The notes under the pieces were generated by a model. It was given only the letters and a program-made list of their open reading frames with translations. It searched no databases and was not told the DNA's origin. A program made the translations under genes and the position numbers. A stretch of 64,000 nt of DNA. It comes from Plasmopara viticola (lineage: Eukaryota > Oomycota > Peronosporomycetes > Peronosporales > Peronosporaceae). This document shows, in pieces, positions 31,301 through 43,960 of this stretch; the first letter of the stretch is position 1, and the number at the start of each line of letters is the position of its first letter. The stretch is from the NCBI GenBank assembly GCA_001695595.3, contig MBPM02000104.1, positions 155,769-219,768 on the forward strand, read 5' to 3'.

Positions 31301-32542
31301 TGTCATGCAGAGCATAAACAACGCTTTTGGTTTGCGAGCACCAAGCTTTCATCGCGAATCTTTTGCATTAGCAAAACAAACATCTTGCTCAAAAGTACCT
31401 GATCCGATATCCTTCGTAGAAACGGCCCACTAAAAACAAATTTTGCAGGAGGTACGAAATGTGCCACACACCTGTAGGCACACCTTTCTTGAATCCACAA
31501 GGTATATGCATTGACATATTATGCCACCCATTCCGACCGCTTGAACAGCATGTCATCAGGAACGTGTACGTCCACCGAATAACAGTCCATCGCATATCCT
31601 TTCGATTACGTCATATGCTGAATTGCACCCGAGTCTACTAGCCAAACGCAGCTTGACTTGGTAGCACTTAAGTCACCACACACCAAAAATAGGAGATTGC
31701 TAGAGTCATCTTCAGCTTGTGTGACATTCGCTTGCCGTGACCTTTGCCGCCCCGCATTGTCGAGAAGCCGCACGGGAAACTTGGCAATCTAATGCCCTTG
31801 TTCTCCACAGCAATGGCAAGGCTCACTTGTATTTCTTTGCCTGCACAAAACCTCCTTTGCGCTTGTTGCTATCATTAACCATGAACGCTTGCCCTTGGCT
31901 GTGCACGGCTTCATCGATGCCGCCTTGCGCTTCATGTCCTCATGTAGTACCCAAAATGTCACGAGCTTCTACGTCAATGTATTAGCACGTGACTTCGGCG
32001 CCGTAATGAGAACTTCGTACGATTCACTCAAGCTGCTCAAAAGCGTGATAATCAAGTCGTCCTCGCTATCCGGATCTCCGATAGCATCAAGCTTTTCCGC
32101 TAGTATCCTTTACTTGTTGATGTGCTGAAGTACATCATCACCTTCATCCATCGCTGCTTGTCAGGAAACGTCGACGCAGAAAGAGTCGATTGGCAAGGCT
32201 CTATACCTCAAAATGGCCTTCGAGCCTTGTCCATTTATCATGCGCGCCAGTCGCTGAACGAACCAGTGGCAGCTGCGAATCTTTCATCACAAAAAAGGGG
32301 ATCACAAAGATCTTGCGTAACTTCCTCTTAAAGGTTGGTCCAGCAAAGTGACGCATTGCTCCAACTGAATCTCGCCACTTGCCACGTTCCACAAGTCTTT
32401 CAACACCAACTACATCTTAAATTTTTAGTTGTGGAAGTTAGTGCCGTCGAACTTGTTGATCCGGCTTGGCTTAGGAGCGTCCGTGAAGGCGCAGGCAAAG
32501 GCAAAGTCAGGGGGCAGGTGTGCGGGGCTCAGGCTCAAAACC
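28323..32542 (-). pseudogene. E10 gag-pol (family B), heavily decayed
   Basis: All domains can be found in order on the minus strand, but no frame exceeds about 230 residues. Visible are RNase H (SSTEAEYMALPEATQEALW), RT (QTIDDFMLKEGFGKCDSDH), integrase (30361-31053, DNGGEYTSSKMAKIC, PYTLQLNGVAKRMKKTL, where the catalytic Glu of VAER has become Lys), protease remnants near 31600 and Gag near 31900-32540. An in-frame 45-bp tandem duplication sits in integrase (30893-30982). The PBS has degenerated (32529-32542) and its ATG is lost. This is an old copy. Confidence 0.8.
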
Positions 32543-32850
32543 AATCGAAAATGTTGCTTGGGCACTAGTTGGTAAAGTGCAAGGTGAATGTATTTAAGGT
32601 CCTTAGTTTGCAAAGACTTTTAGCTATCTTCAAGCCACGCAATTATTATGTAGTGAACTTACTATACTATAGTGATTCTAAGATGAACTATTCGCCAATC
32701 GGAAAGCATACCCATCCTGATGTGTCACCTTTTGTATGCTCGCAACATTTGACAACCGCCAACGGACACTTCTATTACCTTACCCGTTGGTGGCTTGCTG
32801 TTCGAGTCTTCTTTTACACAAGGAACACAGACGCATGGCATCAAGTTCCA
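32543..32850 (-). repeat. E10 5' LTR remnant
   Basis: GCACTAGTTGGTAAAGTGCAAGGTGAATGTATTTAAGGTCC matches the family B R/U5 part. Similarity fades after about 32720 (only GCCAATCGGA and CCCATCCTGATG are recognisable). The right boundary is approximate. Confidence 0.6.
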
Positions 32851-32869
32851 AGCTAAGCACCAAGAAAAA

Positions 32870-33310
32870 TTTATTCAGATGCAGATTGAGCAGGCGATGT
32901 GGAAACACGACGAAGAACAAATGGTTATGCCTTTATGATGAGTGGAGGATGCAATATCTGGAGAGATAAGAGAAAGCAAACAGTGACACTTTTTTTAGCA
33001 GAAGCTGAGTACACAACTTCGAAAGAAGCAGATCAAGAGGCGATTTGCCCAAAGACTTTTCTGTGCAAGCTGAGTGAGATGTCAAATTACCAAGCAATCA
33101 AGATTTTTTCTTATGAGGAAAACCAAGGTTCTTTTGCACTGGCTAAGAACCCCGAATTTCACAAGCGCACCAAACACGTTGATACTCGCTACCACTTTAA
33201 ACGCAAAGAGGTAGAGGATGACCAAGTGGTATTTAAATACTGCCCAACACACGAGATGCTGGCCGACCTCATGGCAAAGTCTTTTCCGGCAAAACAATTA
33301 ATCATACGTA
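32870..33310 (+). pseudogene. E11a RNase H fragment (family B-like, plus strand)
   Basis: Plus-strand RNase H: YSDAD, a stop, AGDVETRRRTNGYAFMMSGG, then AEAEYTTSKEADQEAI, FSYEENQGSFALAKNPEFHKR and MLADLMAKSFPAKQ. Relative to E4 it has the stop in DADWAGD, STEAEY changed to LAEAEY, and a short insertion before ENQGS. It runs straight into the Gag leader of E11b with no LTR between. Confidence 0.75.
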
Positions 33311-35150
33311 GAGCAAGCTCGGTATTTACAAACCACAAGCCGACACCGACTTCGTCCTTGCCATGAATGCCTCCACCACCAATCGCATCAACAACTTCGA
33401 TAGAACAAACATTCACACGTGGGGGTCCAAGACGCAAATATTGGTGGAGGAGCGTGACTTGGGGGAAGTGGTGAGCGAGGATATTAAGCTGGAACACCTG
33501 GCTGCTGCGCGGAACCAGAAAACGTTCAAGTACAAGTTGAGGAAAGCGCTCGCAATCGTCTGTCTTGCAATGGAGGATTCACAGCTGCCGTTGGTTCCGT
33601 TCGGCGAGTAAGGCACACGATGTACGGTCGCGGCTTGAGGGACACTTCGAAAAGAAGAGCCTTGTGAATAAGCTCATTGTTGATCTTCGCCTCTACAGAT
33701 AAAAGGAAAGATAAGCTCAAGCGCATTAACAAGCTTAAATTGCCGGCAGAGCAGCCTAAAGCTGTGGGCGCTCCGGTTAGCGAGGGTGACCAGGTGAATG
33801 CGCAGTCTCAGCAAGTCGTACGCGCTTCTGATGACGGCGCTACAGTCAAGAGCCGACTCTCTGTCGTGGGAGCTCGTCACGTCTCAGCTGCTGGCCGAAG
33901 AATTGGCGATGACATAGACAGACCCGCGCACGGTCAAGGTCGAGCGTTCGCGATGACCGAAAATGGACGACACAAAGGATAACAAGCGTCAGTGAAGGCT
34001 ATTGGAGAGCATGGGCATTGGTTTGCCAAGTGCTCAGCTAAAATTTGATGACAATGCGTACCGCAACGTGTGAGTGTCGTGCAGAATAACGATGATGATT
34101 TGGGTGACTATCATTGGTAAAGGTTGGATCACTGCCAACGGCAACACGAACGATACCATTGCTTCAGAGTACGTATTTAACAATGCGCGTGTATCTAGCT
34201 CGAATGAGGATTTGCTTGGACAGTCACTTCTAGACCGTCCATGGCGCGAATATGCCCGATCGGTATTTCAAAATTGAGAATTGGGTGAGGTCGTCAACCC
34301 CGAAGGATGGTCGACTTGGGATGAAAAGAATCTCACGGACAATGTGTACTTCAAAGAGTTTAACAACTCTGGTCCTGGTGCACTGACTAAGTGCCGAAGC
34401 TTTTTCTGTTTTCGGTTGGTGAAGCTGCATATTCCGCCAAGTCGAGCTGTGTGGTTAGCTGGCTCGGGTGACACTCAACACACGACATACTCGACAGAGT
34501 GTATGAAAAATAACGAAAAATTTAACTTAGGCGACGCGCACCTGAGTGGTTCAAGCTGTGGGAACGGGTGATATTGTTATGTCAATGACAATGCCTCGCT
34601 GTGAAGAAAGGTGTTTTCACGTCGGTATAGCGCATCTCGAAACTTTCGCGCAATTCGTTCTCTTGGCGGTGTCTTTAGGGAAACTCTGTCGCCTTTTTAG
34701 GGTATTCTAAAAAGGAGGTAAAGCTCTAATGAAACTACAAGATCCGTCTTCGCTTCAAACGCTTGTGCGTTCGTGGATCGTGTTGCGTTATCAACTTGCA
34801 CGCTACTTCTTTTCCGTGCCTTACAAAAGATGTCGGTCCAGTTACCTTTGAGCACGGCGGCTGCTTTGCTGAAGCGAAAGGTCTTCGCAGGAATTTAGAC
34901 GCCCGCGAAGGAAAAAGGTTGTTTAAGCTGTGCATGAAGCCATTTTTTTTGTTCGAGGACGATGTGACTAGTTTGCTAGGATGCCATGGAACACCACTTC
35001 GTACCTCTGGCACCTTCGACTAGGTCACATTGGTCACGGTGGTCTTTTCACTATTATTGCAAAAGTCTGTGGAGCAGGCCTAATGTGAAGTTGGATCTGT
35101 GTAAAGAATACGCTCTAGGCAAACAGACACGGGTAAGCCTAATAAAGTCT
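33311..35150 (+). pseudogene. E11b Gag-PR-IN start (family B-like, plus strand)
   Basis: The Gag leader (ASSVF...TPTSS) matches E3's first codons but the PBS ATG reads AGAGC, so the start is lost. Gag (MNASTTNRINNFDRTNIHT, 33363-33611) stops after LVPFGE and continues in other frames to about 34050. The protease motif VDSGATQH has become LAGSGDTQHTTY (34450-34490), losing the catalytic Asp. Integrase N-terminal sequence (DVGPVTFEHGGCFAEAKGL to FKLCMKP) follows at 34830-34950 and fades by about 35150. Non-functional. Confidence 0.75.
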
Positions 35151-35159
35151 TCTTTAAAT

Positions 35160-35700
35160 CGAGTTGCGAAAGTATTTCGTTTCTCCTTGAAAATTGAGTC
35201 GTACGCATGGCAGTCGAACACCTTCAGATTTGCTGACAAAGGCTTCTCTCCAGTCCACACTTGATACGGTGACACATCATGATCAACGGCTCATTAGAAC
35301 ATCGGTTGCGAAGGAACGCTGCCGTCATAACAGCTTCAACCCAGTATAGCTTTGGCGGACCACCCTTAACAAGTGTACGGCTCATGCGCTCTGCGACTCC
35401 ATTTAGTTGTGGCGTTTATGGTGGCGTAAACATTTGTATAATGTCACGTTCTGCACAAAATTTTGCTACTGCTTCAGAGTGGCACTCGCCATTATTTTCA
35501 CAACGATGTGATTTGACGCGCATATTGGTTTGGTGTTCGGCGAGCGCGACGTAAGCAGCAAATTTGTCGGCCACTCCAGACTTGTTCCGTAGCAAATGAA
35601 CAGCATAGTAATGCGAATTCTTGCCACTAAAAGGGACGATTTAAGGCTTTCCACTAGATGTTGCCGCTTGCATAGGCCAACACACATTGCTTTTGACTGA
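35160..35700 (-). pseudogene. Inverted integrase segment within E11
   Basis: About 540 bp encode family B integrase on the minus strand (KVFDCHAYDSIFKEKR near 35170-35260, VWTGEKPLSANLK, NGVAERMSRTLV near 35370-35410), while sequence on both sides is plus-strand E11. The piece ends near the CGPM motif at about 35690. The position fits the expected place of integrase in E11, so a local inversion is more likely than an extra element. Confidence 0.7.
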
Positions 35701-36670
35701 CTTCATGCTCGTTCGGCTTACTGCCGGTTTACCGGCTCTTGAAAGAATGAGAAAGCGTACACTTCTAAAGAGTCGCTATTGTTGGCGTTCGGATCAGTCG
35801 GCACGCACAATTTATGCAATATACCGTTGACGATGGGATACCAATCTATCATCGAAACTGTAATTAAAGATACTGAAGCAGCTAACTGTGATCCGTCGGA
35901 TGACAGAGAAGCTATGCAAGATCAAAACATGGAGTCTGAATAGAAGCAATGCTCGGGAACTCAACCTATCATGAATTTGATTAGAGCCCGGTAGCAAACG
36001 ACACCAGTGAATACAATTGCTTGAATAAGCAGTGCAAATGCCAGCAGCGAAAAGGCCAAGTCGTTCTCAATCGCCTGTTTTAAATGTCTGTGATGGCCCA
36101 AAATTTCGAAGCGGCCTTTGTTGTGGATTCAGTGGGGGACATGCCGACAAAGTACAAGTCGGCAATGGAAACCAGCAACGCGGCCAAATGAAAAGAGGCG
36201 TGTGGACTCCAAAATGAGTTCTCTTTGCAAGAACAGGTCCTGGGATTTAGTACCACTGTTTAGAGGTCGCAAGGCTATTGGCTCTAGATGGGTCTTCCGG
36301 ATCAGAGAAATTAAGCTGAAGACTTCGAGCGATTTAAGGCACGACTTTTGGCCAAAGGTTATTTCAAAAGTTTGGTGTTGATTGCGAAGAAGCATTTGCA
36401 CCAGTGGCCAAGTTTACTTCCATCAGGATTATACTAAGTCTGTTTGCCAAGTACAATTTGATGTTACATCAAATGGACGCCAAGACAGCGATTCTCAACG
36501 GTATTCTGGACGAGAATATTTACTTGATACAAACGAACGGATATATTGACGACGTCAAGTCAGGCAACATCTGCCAGCTAAAGCAATCTAATCACGGCTT
36601 GAAACAGTCACCGAGAAAGTGGAAACAGACAAAAGACGCGTTCATGCTGAAAATACAAAACCATACATAG
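35701..36670 (+). pseudogene. E11 integrase linker and RT fragment (plus strand)
   Basis: After about 150 bp of unclear sequence, the acidic linker of an E3-like element is recognisable from about 35815 (AMQDQNMESE, stop, QCSGTQPIMN), then the RT start (FEAAFVVDSVGDMPTKYKSAME near 36110) and RT (AKFTSIRIILSLFAKYN, DAKTAILNGILDENIYL, GLKQSPRKWKQT). It ends near 36660 in the middle of RT, before the YVDD region. Several stops and shifts are present. Confidence 0.75.
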
Positions 36671-37160
36671 GACTCAGTAATGGAGGCACTTTGCAAAAAA
36701 GCGAGACTTGGGTCCTTGTATCGCTATCAAAGAAGCGCAAAGCAAAAGATAACCAATGAGAGCATCGGAGCAAGATGAACCAAAACGAGGGGGGTAGAGC
36801 ACTCAATGGCGCGACTGGTGGTAAAAAAAATTCGTATCGAATTACGCTTTTGACCAAGCCGAGACCTTTGCATCGTGACAAAGTCCACGCCGATCAGGAT
36901 TCTGCTCGATCTGGCGGCCAAGTAAAGCCTCACGATGCGCCAGATACATGTCAAGATAGCCCTTCTAATAGGCGTATTGAATGAAGACATCTACATGACA
37001 CACACCCGGACTACGTGTGCCAACTCAGGCGCTCTCTTCACGATTAAAGCAGTAGTCGCGAATGAGAGACCAGAATATTGGCAGCTTCATGCTCAACTCA
37101 CAAGCGGGACGACCACCACATGATCTTCATGGTCCTCCGCTGTGTAATCCCGTAACACGC
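36671..37160 (+). pseudogene. Second, very decayed RT fragment
   Basis: A repeat of the RT N-terminal region in scrambled frames: AETF near 36860, then QIHVKIALLIGVLNEDIYM at 36938-36997, PDYVCQLRRSLH and HHMIFMVLRCV near 37110. It covers the same part of RT as the preceding fragment plus a little more, so it is a separate copy. Similarity ends around 37150 and the host gene's upstream region begins. Confidence 0.6.
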
Positions 37161-37406
37161 TTTGAATGTCAGACGAGTTACATGTTGCGCGATAGCTTTA
37201 AGCTTAAGCTTTCAAGTAAGCAAGGAGTCATCTACTGTATAACACTGACATTTATCAGCTACACTGTCTTTTGATTGACAGACACACTCGATTGCACATT
37301 CTAACACAAGGCTTGGTCATTAGCTTGCGTGATAGAGCTTAACTCTTTCTACGCGAATTACACAGTTTTTAGTTTACAGCTTACTTAAGAATTTCACGTA
37401 CATAAA
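37161..37406 (+). promoter_or_regulatory. Upstream region of the Ecm29 gene with a possible initiator
   Basis: No coding or repeat similarity is seen. TCATTAGC at 37317-37324, about 85 nt before the ATG, loosely resembles the oomycete initiator (YCAYTYY). The start codon context is ACATAAAATGGCT. The promoter itself is a guess. Confidence 0.25.
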
Positions 37407-40400
37407 ATGGCTGACTTGCAGAAGGACGTGGACGCGCTAGACCGCGTGCTGTTCCGCTTGGCCAACGCAGATGACGAGCGCATGCATCAGGTGCTACAAT
37501 CACTTCTACCTCAGCTGCTCTTGCTCTTTCCGCTCTCTGTTGTAACCCCGTCAGAGCTCCAACTAAGGGACAAGGTGCACTACCATTTATGTGCCCGATT
37601 CTCCATAGATCGAATTTTTATCAAAAGGTGTACTTCTTGATAGATTCTTCAGGTGATTTCCCACATCAAGAAGCGTCTTCAGGCGCTATCGAATCCTACG
37701 CTGCCGCTAGAAGCACTTTGCCAAGTGCTACAGCGTGAGGAGCTTTCCGTATATTCCTTCAACCTTACTCTCCTTTTTATTGGTAAGGATAGACACTATC
37801 GTATTGCTTTGCTAGCGTACTGTAGACTTACATTTAGCGATTTGTCGTGCATTAAGAGCTGGGATTTAAGGCTGCATCGACGGACGAGCAAGCAAAAGTC
37901 TTGGTCGTAGTCATCAAGAAAATTTCGAGTGTATCAACTGCTACTCAAGAGACAATATTCAGGTTGCTGTTACACGCGTTACCTGTAAGTGCCTCTGTGG
38001 TACACCTTTCCTGCGAAAAGGAGAAAGTCAAAAGTAGAGAAGAGCAGCAGGGAGGCGGGGCAGCATCGCTCACCAACGACACGGTGGAGCACTTCTACGG
38101 AAAGGATCCTAACGTCGACGTGGTGCTGGACTTTTTGATGGATGTGGTGCTGTATGAGCTACCATCGTCAACCACTGCAGGGACCGCGACTTACGGATTG
38201 ATGACATCGCGATTACAGCGACTGCGGAGAGTCAATGTGACTGAGTTACAACGTGAAGCTCTTTACGAACGTCAACTATTTGCTCTAAAGCTTGTCAAAG
38301 ATATGGAGATTCCCACGAAGTTTAAGATTCCTATCTATCTTGCGGGCAGTGCTTCTTTTGACCATGCGGTGAAAACATTTAGCGACGAGCAGTTATCGCG
38401 TGTGATGAAGTATGAGGAGCAGGAATTGAATGACGAAGGTTTGATGCGTAGACTAATGACACTGGTGCTCGGCAGTCAAGTGGCTCAAAACTCTAAAGCT
38501 TTTGAAGGCTTCGATGCAATTTTGATGGCCGACCGAACACGCTTGGCTGATGCAAGCATACTGCAGACCTTGCCACTTTTATCCGTCTCTGAAACAGCAA
38601 CGAATATTGTACCTACAATACTGCAACTGCTGTGCCACTTAATGTTTGGCACTGAGCCGTCACGACCGCCAAATGTGGCGAACAAGATTAAGTTGGCGAG
38701 TGTGCGCTTATGTCAGTACACTTTGCAAACTTGTCAACAACCGATGCTAGAAGGTTTGCTCGGCCCTGTTCTGCTCCCAACCTTTTTACGACAGCTATTG
38801 AGCCCACATACCGAGAGCGAGGCGTCAAATGTAGAATTTGTACAAGAATTTCATCAGGTTATATACGAGACGTTGTCAGGACTTGCAACGCGCGCGCCTC
38901 CACTAGTTGCTGCGTCGGAACAGGCTTTTCAAGTGCTGCTTGTACGCTGTCTTGCCGAAGAGGAGCATCGCACTGGTGCTGGTGCTAATGCTTTAAAAGC
39001 ATTCACATCGTTTGCGCGTGCATATGCAGCAGCTGCCCCGCCGATTGTGCGGCTAAAAGTTCAACAAGAGCTAGTCGCGCTGCTCAACGGCTCAAAGCTT
39101 TTTGATAGCCTCAAAAACTATGTACGCGTACGAGCTTCCATCGCCGCTTGGTGTGCTGAGCTATTGACGACTTCTTCGGCTGGAGAAAGTGACGATGTAT
39201 CATTGCGTTTTGCTGTGTTGCGCTTAGTGGCAACTCTCGATGAAGATACGCGGCGTTTGGCGGATAAGGCTCTTTTTGCGGAGCCTTTGCCATCCATAGG
39301 TGCAGTGGCAAAACGTCTTAAAGAAATATTTCCTATCACGGGTATAAAGGTGGGCATAAAGGATGTTGGGGTAGCTGAAAATTGTGTTCGATTTTGCGTA
39401 AAAATCATGAAAGCTTCCAGAAAGCACGACAGCAGCGAGAAAGACGCTTATGATCAAAGGTGTATCGTGGAGTATATGATGCAATCCCTTTTAGGGCCAG
39501 CAGAGTCAGCTGGATTCTCTGCGGCAACCATTTCGGTGTACGAAACGACAGCAAGTGCACTGGTGGAAGTGTGCGAGTTTGACGCTCTTGGTGTGGGCTC
39601 CATTTTGGCTGGGCAAGTGGAAGGTATTATCAATGTTGCTGCGGTAAGCGAAGATCGCGCATTTTTATTGAACATCTCGACCATCATCAAGTGCTCGTGT
39701 AGTGCTGGGGCATTCACGGTCAGCCAAGTTGTGGCAGACATCGTAAAAATTGGCATGGAAAAGCTTGATACAAATTTATGCTTCGACAAAAGACTTTTGG
39801 GGGCGCTATACGTTCTCGGAAGTGCACTGAGTTACCTTGATCAGGAATTTCAGCTTCAAGGTGCCGTTTTGAGTGAAAATATGCGATTACTCTTGTGTTG
39901 CTATGAAAGAATGGTTATTTTACTGGAAAACAAGGTTCAGGAAGGGTCAAACTTTGCGTCTTACCCTAAAAGCGAGCTTGCTCGGAATGAGCGTGTGGGA
40001 TTGCTACGCAGTGTTTTTGATGGCGTTGGTCTTAGCGGCACCCTTGCAAATTTTACGCAAGGTTTATATGCTAATAAGTGGAGCCACTTGAAGGTCAGGA
40101 CGCTTGCATGTACGAGGCATGTGGTTGAGTGGAAGCTACAATCCGTCCAATTCGATGAACAGCTGGGTTCCAAATTGACTTATTTGAAGCGAATGGCAAT
40201 TGAAAATCTCGGCCGAATTGTATCAGGATTACCAGGTGTCGATACCTCTTTAGAGGTACAAAATGGTCTTGAAGCTAACTTACAAGGCCTTTTTGGACTC
40301 AAAGATGAAAAGGATCCTGAGCTGCAGTTTTATGTAGGCGAATGCCTCGTCTCGCTTGGAACCCACGATGATATGGAAAAGTTTGCAATAGAGCGCATGA

Positions 40401-43400
40401 CCAAATACAGTGCTTTTGCGGAAAATCGTGCTGCTGTTATATTTGAGCAAGTTCTGCTTAACTATGCTGAGTCTCGACAGTCCAAAGTTCGTCGCAGTGC
40501 AACAATATGGCTTCTTTGTATGTGTGCCGCTGGTCTAGGATCACCTTCTGAGCAAGTGTGTACCACGTCGTGGGGCAGTGTGTTTACATCACCTGCCTAC
40601 TCGCACCTGATGCTAAAGGCCCATGAATTTTTGGTGACAATGCTCAACGACACGAATGAAGTCATAAAAGAGAGTGCGGTAAAAGGCCTTTCTTATTTGC
40701 GACTACGTGCACCGACTAATGACATGGGCGCGCAGTTTAGTGACAGTTTATATCGTCGGCTACGATGCTTTCGAGCTTTTGCATCTGCTGCTGATGCTGT
40801 TGATGATGACAGTGGAAGTAATCTTGGAAGAGAAAATGACTTAGCGACTACTACTGGTGTGTCTTCAGCCAGTCTTACTGTTGAAAATGCTGCGTATCGC
40901 GAAGTCAGCAATGTAGCTGCAGAGGTCGGTGACCCGGAGCTTATGTACGCGCTGCTATACTTGAGTACAACGAACCCAATATGGGAATCTTTTGCTCCAT
41001 CGTCTACATCTGCTATGCTGCTGCAATCAAAAAAGTTTTCGTTTGCGGTGACTGACAAAGAATTCCGCGCATCGATTATTGCCAAAGCTGGCAGTCAATG
41101 GATGACCAAAGGTTATTCTCACAAAACAAAACTGGTGCCTTGGTTGTTTCTGCTGAAGTTTCATTCTAATAGTAAGGTAGCTGGAGTCATGAGCAGCTTG
41201 TGGAATTTTGCAAAGGAAAATTCTGCCATCGCCACAACAGCAAAGGGTGAAAAGACGTTGCTTCGACATAATTGGACTCTCCTGTTTCAGTTTTTATTGA
41301 CTCGACTAGAAAATGCCCGCAATTATAAGTATCGAGAAGCTGCTTGCCTTGCTCTGGTAGACCTGCTAAACGGTGCCGAGGCTGACGATTTACGAGACGA
41401 CTTTTTACGACTTTGGAAAACGGCGTCGCGTGCAGTAGACGATGTCATGGAAGCAGTCGCGCTGTCAGGTGTAAAGCTTTATCGCTATTTAGGCGAGTTG
41501 AGTTTGCGTGTGGCCGCAAGCGATGCACACTGTCGCTCACAACTTTTACATTTCTTGGTTGGAGATGGAATCGTGAACAAGAACACTATCTGTCAAACAC
41601 TGAGCATTGACGTCTTGTTACGTCTTGTAAAGACGCTGAAGGCCATTGACATGCAAGAACACTTAGCGCCACTGCTATTAAAGTTGCTTGAGTACTTGTC
41701 ATCGTTGGAAATGCCAGGGCTACAGTATGCACAATTTCACGTGAAAGAAAAGGATGAATTGGAGCGTTTGCGTGTTTCAATTAGCCACGCAGGACCTGTT
41801 GGGCAACTGTTAGAATTGACAAGCACTCGTTTCAAAGAGCTTGCTGGTTCACCAGCGTGTATAACGGCGGTCACTGAGCTTGCTCGTGGTGTCGCCAACC
41901 TGCTCAAATTCGGCGTCGGCCTCAATACTCGGGTGGGGGCTGCCAACTTTGTAGTAACACTAGCAAGTGAGCTTTCTTACGAATTACGTAAGTGCAATGG
42001 CGCTGAGATGTTGCTGCGTCGTGTATTCATTCCATATGTTGGCGCTAAAACTGCAGCCGAAAACGATCAATATGGGGATGAAGAGAGTCGCTATGGAAAC
42101 TCTTTTACTAAACGGAACGATGCACATTTGACAGCGACGTCGGAGTTGACGGATGGATTCGTCATCCAAAGCTACTGTAGAGCTGCTGCATACTTATGCC
42201 CATTGGTAGATGCTGCCACTGTTTGTGACTATGTCAATTCCGGTATCTTCGCTTTCAGTACGGCAAGTCAAAAAGTTTCGAGTCCCTTTTATTCTTCTGA
42301 GAACTTTTATGACGAAAAAGAAGTGGTCAGTAGCGGCAAAGCGGAAAAAATCGAGTCTAAGTCCGTACAAGTTTACACGAGCCGATACTTGTTGATAAGT
42401 GCACTTGCAACAATGGAGCTGGTGAAAAAGGTCCCGCCGATTGCAGATTCAGAAAATCTGGTGTCTGATGATTTGCGCAACAACTGGTACTGCACTCACG
42501 TTTTCCCGGCTGCTTTCATAGGCCACTTTGCCGCCACGGATTCTCTTAAGAAATCGTGGACAGCAGTATTGGATGAGTTACCACCTACGGTGTTGTTTGC
42601 CTCGACCTCCTTAAATGCTGTTCTTCGAGCAATCGCTCTGCTGCTGGCACATCCGGCGTGGGATACGCGACGACAAGCGGCACTTGCTTTGCAAGCGGTT
42701 TTTGCGAGTACCACGTACCGTTTACGACTGTCAATGGAGCAGGTTGAGCGCATCTGGCAGGAACTTATCAATGCTGTACCGGGTCGTCTCTGGAGAGGAA
42801 AAGGTGTTATTCTGGAGTCCATCGTAGCTTTGGCAGCAGTCAAAGTCGCGAATAGAAGCACCAGTAGTGACGCTGACGCCTGGATGCAGATGCTGTCACT
42901 ACTTTTAATCGACGAGTGTATTCGTGCATGGAAGAATCAGGATTTAGCTTATCTCGAGAGTGCAATTGTGAATCTAGGAAAGTATTCCGCATTGCTACCA
43001 GCTGAATTTAATCACCTTCGTAGATCCAATATACGTTCGTTGAGGGGTGCTTTTGCTGAGTGGATGACTGGACACACGACCAATTTGACCGAATCGAACA
43101 AGCTTTTGCTGCCTCCTCTGCTGATTAAGTGCGTTTTCGAAGCCTTGGCTCTCATGTGGCCCGCAAAGTTAGCCCCACGATTGACCATGGATGGCGAGAA
43201 TCCTGAAACCTCTGCGGAAACCATGTTGTGGCTCTGTGCTAGCATTAAGTCGCCTTATTTAGCTGCCTGGAGTGTCCGCAAAGCCATTTTTCAAACGTTA
43301 GCTGCACTCGCGGAGCGAGCACCAGCGGAAGAGCTTCTCATGGACAAAAGCTTGCTCGAACGCGTTGTCGATATTTGTTGTGGATCATTTGGCGTGGCAG

Positions 43401-43609
43401 ACGGCAAGTATTCAATGGTACGTGTGGCAGCAGCTGGGGCTCTCGTAGCGTTAATGAAGCGATCAATAGAGGACTCGAACGTGGCGTTAAGACTGATTGT
43501 GCAAAGAGAGCGCGTTTTAGCGGCGGTACAGACGTTGCTGCATAGTGACGAAGCGTCAGAGCAGCAGGCGGCCTTCAATCTAAAGTCACAGATGCTGCTG
43601 GAGACGTGA
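37407..43609 (+). CDS. ECM29: Ecm29-like proteasome adaptor/scaffold, three exons
   Basis: Exons are 37407-37574, 37653-37782 and 37857-43609. Introns of 78 and 74 bp follow GT-AG (GTGCAC...TTCAG and GTAAGG...ATTAAG), with phases that join exactly, giving about 2016 residues. Ecm29 is a HEAT-repeat protein that holds 26S proteasome core and regulatory particle together and couples them to stress quality control and vesicle traffic. Yeast and human forms are about 1850-1870 residues. Recognition rests on the N-terminus: ALDRVLFRLANADDE, LRDKVISHIKKRL, NLTLLFIELGF and NVDVVLDFLMDVVLYEL line up with the human protein in order and spacing, and the helical repeat character continues to the end. 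There is no membrane segment. A further GTAAGT at 37985 opens a frame-preserving stretch that might be a third intron. Confidence 0.88.
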
Positions 43610-43960
43610 TAGTATACATACACGAATTACAGACTTCGTGAATGATCAACAAGTTAATTTCGGAAACTTTACAGATAATAATTTCATATTGCCATCAGTG
43701 CACTTGACATACGAACTGTATGCATCCCCAAGCATCAACAAACAACCAAATCAGTAATAATACTTGATTGTCGTTTCTTATACAAAAATTGTATACTCTA
43801 TCCTTGGAGACCTTCCATTTGGGTAAGACACCCATTTCTTGCTATAATGAGTATCGCCCACATATAGGAAGCAAGCTTGCAGCCTCTGAAGACATCAAGA
43901 CTCCAAATTGACCATTACGTAAAAAGGTTGACGGCATTAATGTCCTGCTCCCAGAACATG
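43610..43960. other. Convergent intergenic spacer
   Basis: About 350 bp between the stops of the convergent Ecm29 and TRP-channel genes. AT-rich, with no ORF, repeat or Copia similarity seen. It must hold both 3' untranslated regions, but no polyadenylation signal is distinctive. Confidence 0.5.

Noticed and set aside
34674..34730. Shine-Dalgarno-like AAGGAGGTAAAGCTC followed by ATG
   Set aside because: Chance motif within decayed Copia sequence in a eukaryotic genome. No conserved protein follows.
35160..35700. A separate minus-strand Copia element at this position
   Set aside because: Only integrase is present, it falls exactly where E11 should have integrase, and no LTR or target duplication is seen. 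Local inversion is simpler.
43610..43960. A small gene between the convergent genes
   Set aside because: No frame with a plausible start, length or composition was found, and it is most likely 3' untranslated sequence.
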